From contig JASANC010002213.1 of NCBI GenBank assembly GCA_030248135.1, positions 62,001 through 126,000 of the forward strand: a DNA stretch of 64,000 nucleotides, in the 5' to 3' direction. The notes below the pieces were generated by a model that searched no databases, had not been told where the DNA came from, and saw only the letters and a program-made list of their open reading frames with translations. This DNA is from Theristus sp. LFF4_11 (lineage: Eukaryota; Nematoda; Chromadorea; Monhysterida; Xyalidae). The position numbers and the translations under genes are program-made. Positions 60,722 to 64,000 of the stretch are shown in pieces. Within the stretch, counting starts at the first letter, position 1, and every line of letters starts with the position of its first letter.

Positions 60722-61927
60722 ATCGTTTTTATCTGTTGGTTTCTTTCACAAACGCAGCACAATAAAACTTACTGTATTCCTCAATTAATTTAATTTTACA
60801 CAATTAAATTCATTCCCTTTTTGGTCTGCATCTATCACAATTGAAAGCGCAGAAATTATGCAAATACGTTTCATTTTTCAGACAAGCCGCTGCGGCATTT
60901 GGGGTCCGGACATCAAAAGCCGCAGCGGCTGACGCAGCTTCATTTCTTCATTCATGATGAAGCTGGTCAGCGCGCTTCAGCGCGCTTCAGCGCGCGCGTT
61001 CGTGAATGGACAAAAAACCTAAAAAGCCGCAGCGGCTGACGCAGCTTCACTTCAGGCCGCTTCATCATTCATGATGAAGCGCGTCAGCGCGCTTCAGCGC
61101 GCTTCAGCGCGCGCGTTCGTGAATGGGCAAAAAACCTAAAAAGCCGCAGCGGCTGACGCAGCTTCATTTCTTCATTCATGATGAAGCTGGTCAGCGCGCG
61201 TCAGCGCGCTTCAGCGCGCGCTTGCATGAATGGGCCTTAACGTGTTAAACTTGCGTCTGTCAGTTGCCCGCAACGTGATCGCGAAATCATGGTACGTGTT
61301 TTCGATACGATGATTTGAAGAGTGGGCTCTCGCCATGTGGCAGATAGCATAGCTGGTTGAACCTGAAAGTAAGTGTCTTGGGGGGGGGCGACCGGGTCGA
61401 CAGGGGTTGCCGACTTAGCTACAGCAAACAGGAATTTTTGAACACAGTCAAATTTTGGTAATTTTCTAAAGAGGAACAACTAAGAACGGTTCAATATTCA
61501 AGTACACGTCGAAAATTGTCCTGTTTTACTGTTGAAAATGCAACTTTCCCTCTATGAAATGGACATAATTTCAATAAAACACGATTTTCGCTCTTGTAGT
61601 TTTCCGGATCGTTCTGAAAATAGTCTAGATGAACTCAGCTCGACGAGACGCTTCGAACAAACCTAACTTGTAAAAAAAAATTAAAAAAAAAAATTTTAAT
61701 TAAAAAAAAATCCGGATTTTTTTTCCCCTAACCCTAATCGCAACCATCTTCTGTGAGTTTTTGCTTTTTAATTTTACACACGTTTATCAATCCATCAAAA
61801 ATGTATTTGTTACTGCAAAAAAAATTTAAAAAAAGTGATTGAATTTTTGTGTTTTTTTGAGTGAGTTTGGAATTCAGTATTTCTCGCAGCAAAAATTTAC
61901 ACGTTTACAAAAAAACTGATTGAAATT

Positions 61928-64000
61928 CAGTACCGAAGACGAGGGGGGTGGGGGGGTACACCCCCCCCAGAGCACCCGAGACCGCCGCGTGGGGGGGTGG
62001 GGGGGGGTCACGCGACACCCACCCCCCAAAACCAGACACTGGACCAACCACCCCCCCCTCGAAATTTGCTAGACCCCCCCACCCCCCCTAGCTGGACCTA
62101 AGGAACAGTGACACCCCCCCAAAAATTTCGCGGACCACCCAAAAATCATGAATTTTTGCTCAAAAATCATGATTTTTTGTCTTTAAAGTCTATAATATAA
62201 GCTAAATATATGATAACTTGACATTCTTCATTGTAATTTCAAAGATTTTGCAGCAAAATTTAGCGTTTTTCCTTCAAAATTTAAGCGAAAAAATCTCATG
62301 GGTGGGGTGGGGGGTGTGCACCCCCCCCAGAAAATTTTCTACAATAGTGCACCCCCCATGGCCCACGCCTGGGGGGTGTCACTGTACCATGACTGACACC
62401 CCCCACCAGTACCGTGGGCGGGGGGTGGGGGGGTACACCCCCCACAGCACCCGAGACCGTCGGGTGGGGGGGGGCGGGGGGCACCGTGCCACCCCCCCTA
62501 AAACCGGGCACCCCCCCCCCCATCGTACCCCCCCCCCTCGAAAATTTGGCCGACACCCCCCCCCACCCCCCCCCCATGAAATTTTGTCTGGCGGACACCC
62601 CCCCCCCAAAATTTTCTGCACCCCCTAAAATTTTTTTCGAAAATCATGATTTTTTGTCTATAAAGTCCATAATATAAGCTGAATATATGATAACTTGACC
62701 ATCTTCATTGTAATTTCAACGATTTTGCAGCAAAATTTAGCGTTTTTCCTTCAAAATTTAAGCGAAAAATTATCATGGGGGGGGGGGGGTGGGGGGGGTG
62801 GACCTAGGGTTAGGGGAAAAAAAAAAATCCGGATTTTTTTTTAAATTAAAAAAAAAAATTTTTTTAAAAAAAAAAAATTTTTTTTTTACAAGTTAGGTTT
62901 GTTCGAAGCGTCTCGTCGAGCTGAGTTCATCTAGATTATTTTCAGAACGATCCGGAAAACTATAAGAGCGAAAATCGTGTTTTATTGAAATTATGTCCAT
63001 TTCATAGAGGGAAAGTTGCATTTTCAACAGTAAAACAGGACAATTTTCGACGTGTACTTGAATATTGAACCGTTCTTAGTTGTTCCTCTTTAGAAAATTA
63101 CCAAAATTTGACTGTGTTCAAAAATTCCTGTTTGCTGTAGCTAAGTCGGCAACCCCTGTCGACCCGGTCGCCCCCCCCCCCCCCCCCAAGACACTTACTT
63201 TCAGGTTCAACCAGCTATGCTATCTGCCACATGGCGAGAGCCCACTCTTCAAATCATCGTATCGAAAACACGTACCATGATTTCGCGATCACGTTGCGGG
63301 CAACTGACAGACGCAAGTTTAACACGTTAGTTTAGCTCAGCACGCAAGTTTTAACATGTGGCCATGTTATCGGGTATCTGAAAAACGGTCGTGTGATGTG
63401 GTATTAACCAACATCTCCGCTCCAATTGTTTAACAATATATCGCACAACTCCATTGTAGACCTATAACATACGCCAATCAACAAAATATCATGTTCATCT
63501 CATGGCCTACCACCGACTGAAAAAACATGTTCTAAGTTGCAAGAAAACGATTTCTGAAACGATATTTCAATTCAGTTAAGTCATTTCAACGCTAAAAATT
63601 GACTCTAGAAGTCATCCAAATCGAAAAACATGGAGTACGTCGGTCAAAATGACCAAATAATGACATGTACCTAAGCACACAAAGAAGTTGGGAAGAAAAT
63701 TTGGTTTGAACTTTCAAAAAATTATGCCATAAATCGAATTTTCAGAGCAAAGTAGAAGAAAAATTTTTCAAATTTTTTTTTTAAGTTGTAAAAAAAAAAT
63801 CCAAATTTTTTTTTTAAACGAAAAAAAAAATTTAAAAAAATTTTTTTTTTCAAAGCCCCTAACCCTAGGTGGACCCCCCCCCACAGAAAATTTTGAAAAA
63901 ATGCACCCCCCCATGGGACCCCCCTGGGGGGGGTCCCACGTTACCATAGGTTGGACCCCCCCTCACTTTTTGGTCGGCACCCCCCCCCACGGTACCATAC
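61928..64000 (+). mobile_element. Oligo-G/C CAGTACCGAAG element, further copy (right end outside window)
   Basis: CAGTACCGAAGACGAGGGGGG at 61928 is the terminal repeat of the family at 38181-42434. Its interior follows the same order of palindromes and G/C runs. A second, mutated terminus (CAGTACCGTGGGCGGGG) at 62407 suggests a nested copy here too. A TAGGGTTAGGGG element interrupts it at 62815-63867. The likely left target is TTGAAATT (61920-61927); its partner lies beyond the window. Confidence 0.75.
62815..63867 (+). mobile_element. TAGGGTTAGGGG hAT-like element, copy F, TSD GGTGGACC
   Basis: Intact ends flanked by perfect GGTGGACC (62807-62814, 63868-63875). 1,053 bp. Aside from homopolymer lengths it is nearly identical to copy C, implying recent spread. 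Confidence 0.95.

Larger units (their letters stand above)
59450..61237. mobile_element. Large foldback PIF/Harbinger-like element with compound TIRs, TSD TAA
   Basis: AGGCCCATTCATGCAAGCGC is mirrored at the right end, with TAA on both sides (59447-59449, 61238-61240). Other copies of the host show the empty site AAACTAACGTG. Each arm (about 340 bp) is itself a string of sub-repeats built from GCGCGCTGAAGCGCGCTGA, GAAGCTGCGTCAGCCGCTGC and TTTTTAGGTTTTTTGCCCAT. The central 1.1 kb is unique in this window and holds a minisatellite and a Pol III-like promoter, but no transposase. Confidence 0.9.
58919..61736 (-). mobile_element. TAGGGTTAGGGG hAT-like element, copy E, TSD ATCGCAAC
   Basis: Perfect ATCGCAAC duplications (58911-58918, 61737-61744) bound intact termini. 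A 1.8-kb palindromic element (59450-61237) is inserted, leaving about 1,027 bp of host sequence. Confidence 0.95.

Noticed and set aside
1..64000. CRISPR arrays, bacterial operons or phage genes
   Set aside because: No direct-repeat/spacer pattern, Shine-Dalgarno-led gene packing or phage genes; the window is intron-rich eukaryotic DNA.

Overview
The window is eukaryotic nuclear DNA, most likely from a nematode. Three things point there: an MSP-domain protein of the sperm-specific SSP type, an interstitial array of the nematode telomere hexamer TTAGGC, and compact genes with many introns. The species cannot be named from the sequence. Genes are split into short exons, so I rebuilt them from splice sites, intron phase and family resemblance; all joins are predictions.

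Layout. 1-6,700 (+ strand): three tandem paralogues of a secreted, ten-cysteine protein with matching exon lengths and phases. The third is flanked by a long inverted repeat and carries the telomeric array in an intron. 7,357-8,192 (-): a two-exon MSP-domain protein. 10,630-14,581 (-): a complete Jun-type bZIP factor with its delta (JNK-docking) region. 17,800-19,820 (-): weak candidate exons. 19,900-30,900: mostly gene-poor, with non-autonomous transposons. 30,913-32,101 (-): an unrecognised two-exon gene. 32,325-37,087 (-): an 11-exon protein tyrosine phosphatase. 38,173-42,442: a cluster of nested hAT-like elements with extreme oligo-G/oligo-C tracts. 43,600-46,186 (-): a four-exon secreted cysteine-rich gene plus unresolved exons. 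48,105-56,887 (-): the complete 16-exon spliceosome factor CWC22 (LET-858 / nucampholin). 57,004-64,000: more nested transposons.

The most striking content is the mobile fraction. At least five TIR families show 8-bp target duplications, as expected for hAT elements. The most abundant (TIR TAGGGTTAGGGG, about 1.03-1.06 kb) has six copies, five with perfect 8-bp duplications. Several insertions are nested and uninterrupted counterparts of the sites occur in the same window, so the order of events can be read. PIF/Harbinger-like elements (3-bp TWA duplications) and TA-duplicating MITEs lie in introns, three of the latter in CWC22. No autonomous transposase was seen.

The genes do not form one pathway. 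They are a transcription factor, a splicing factor, a sperm-type structural protein, a phosphatase and fast-evolving secreted proteins. The cysteine-rich array and the nested transposon blocks are the parts most worth following up.
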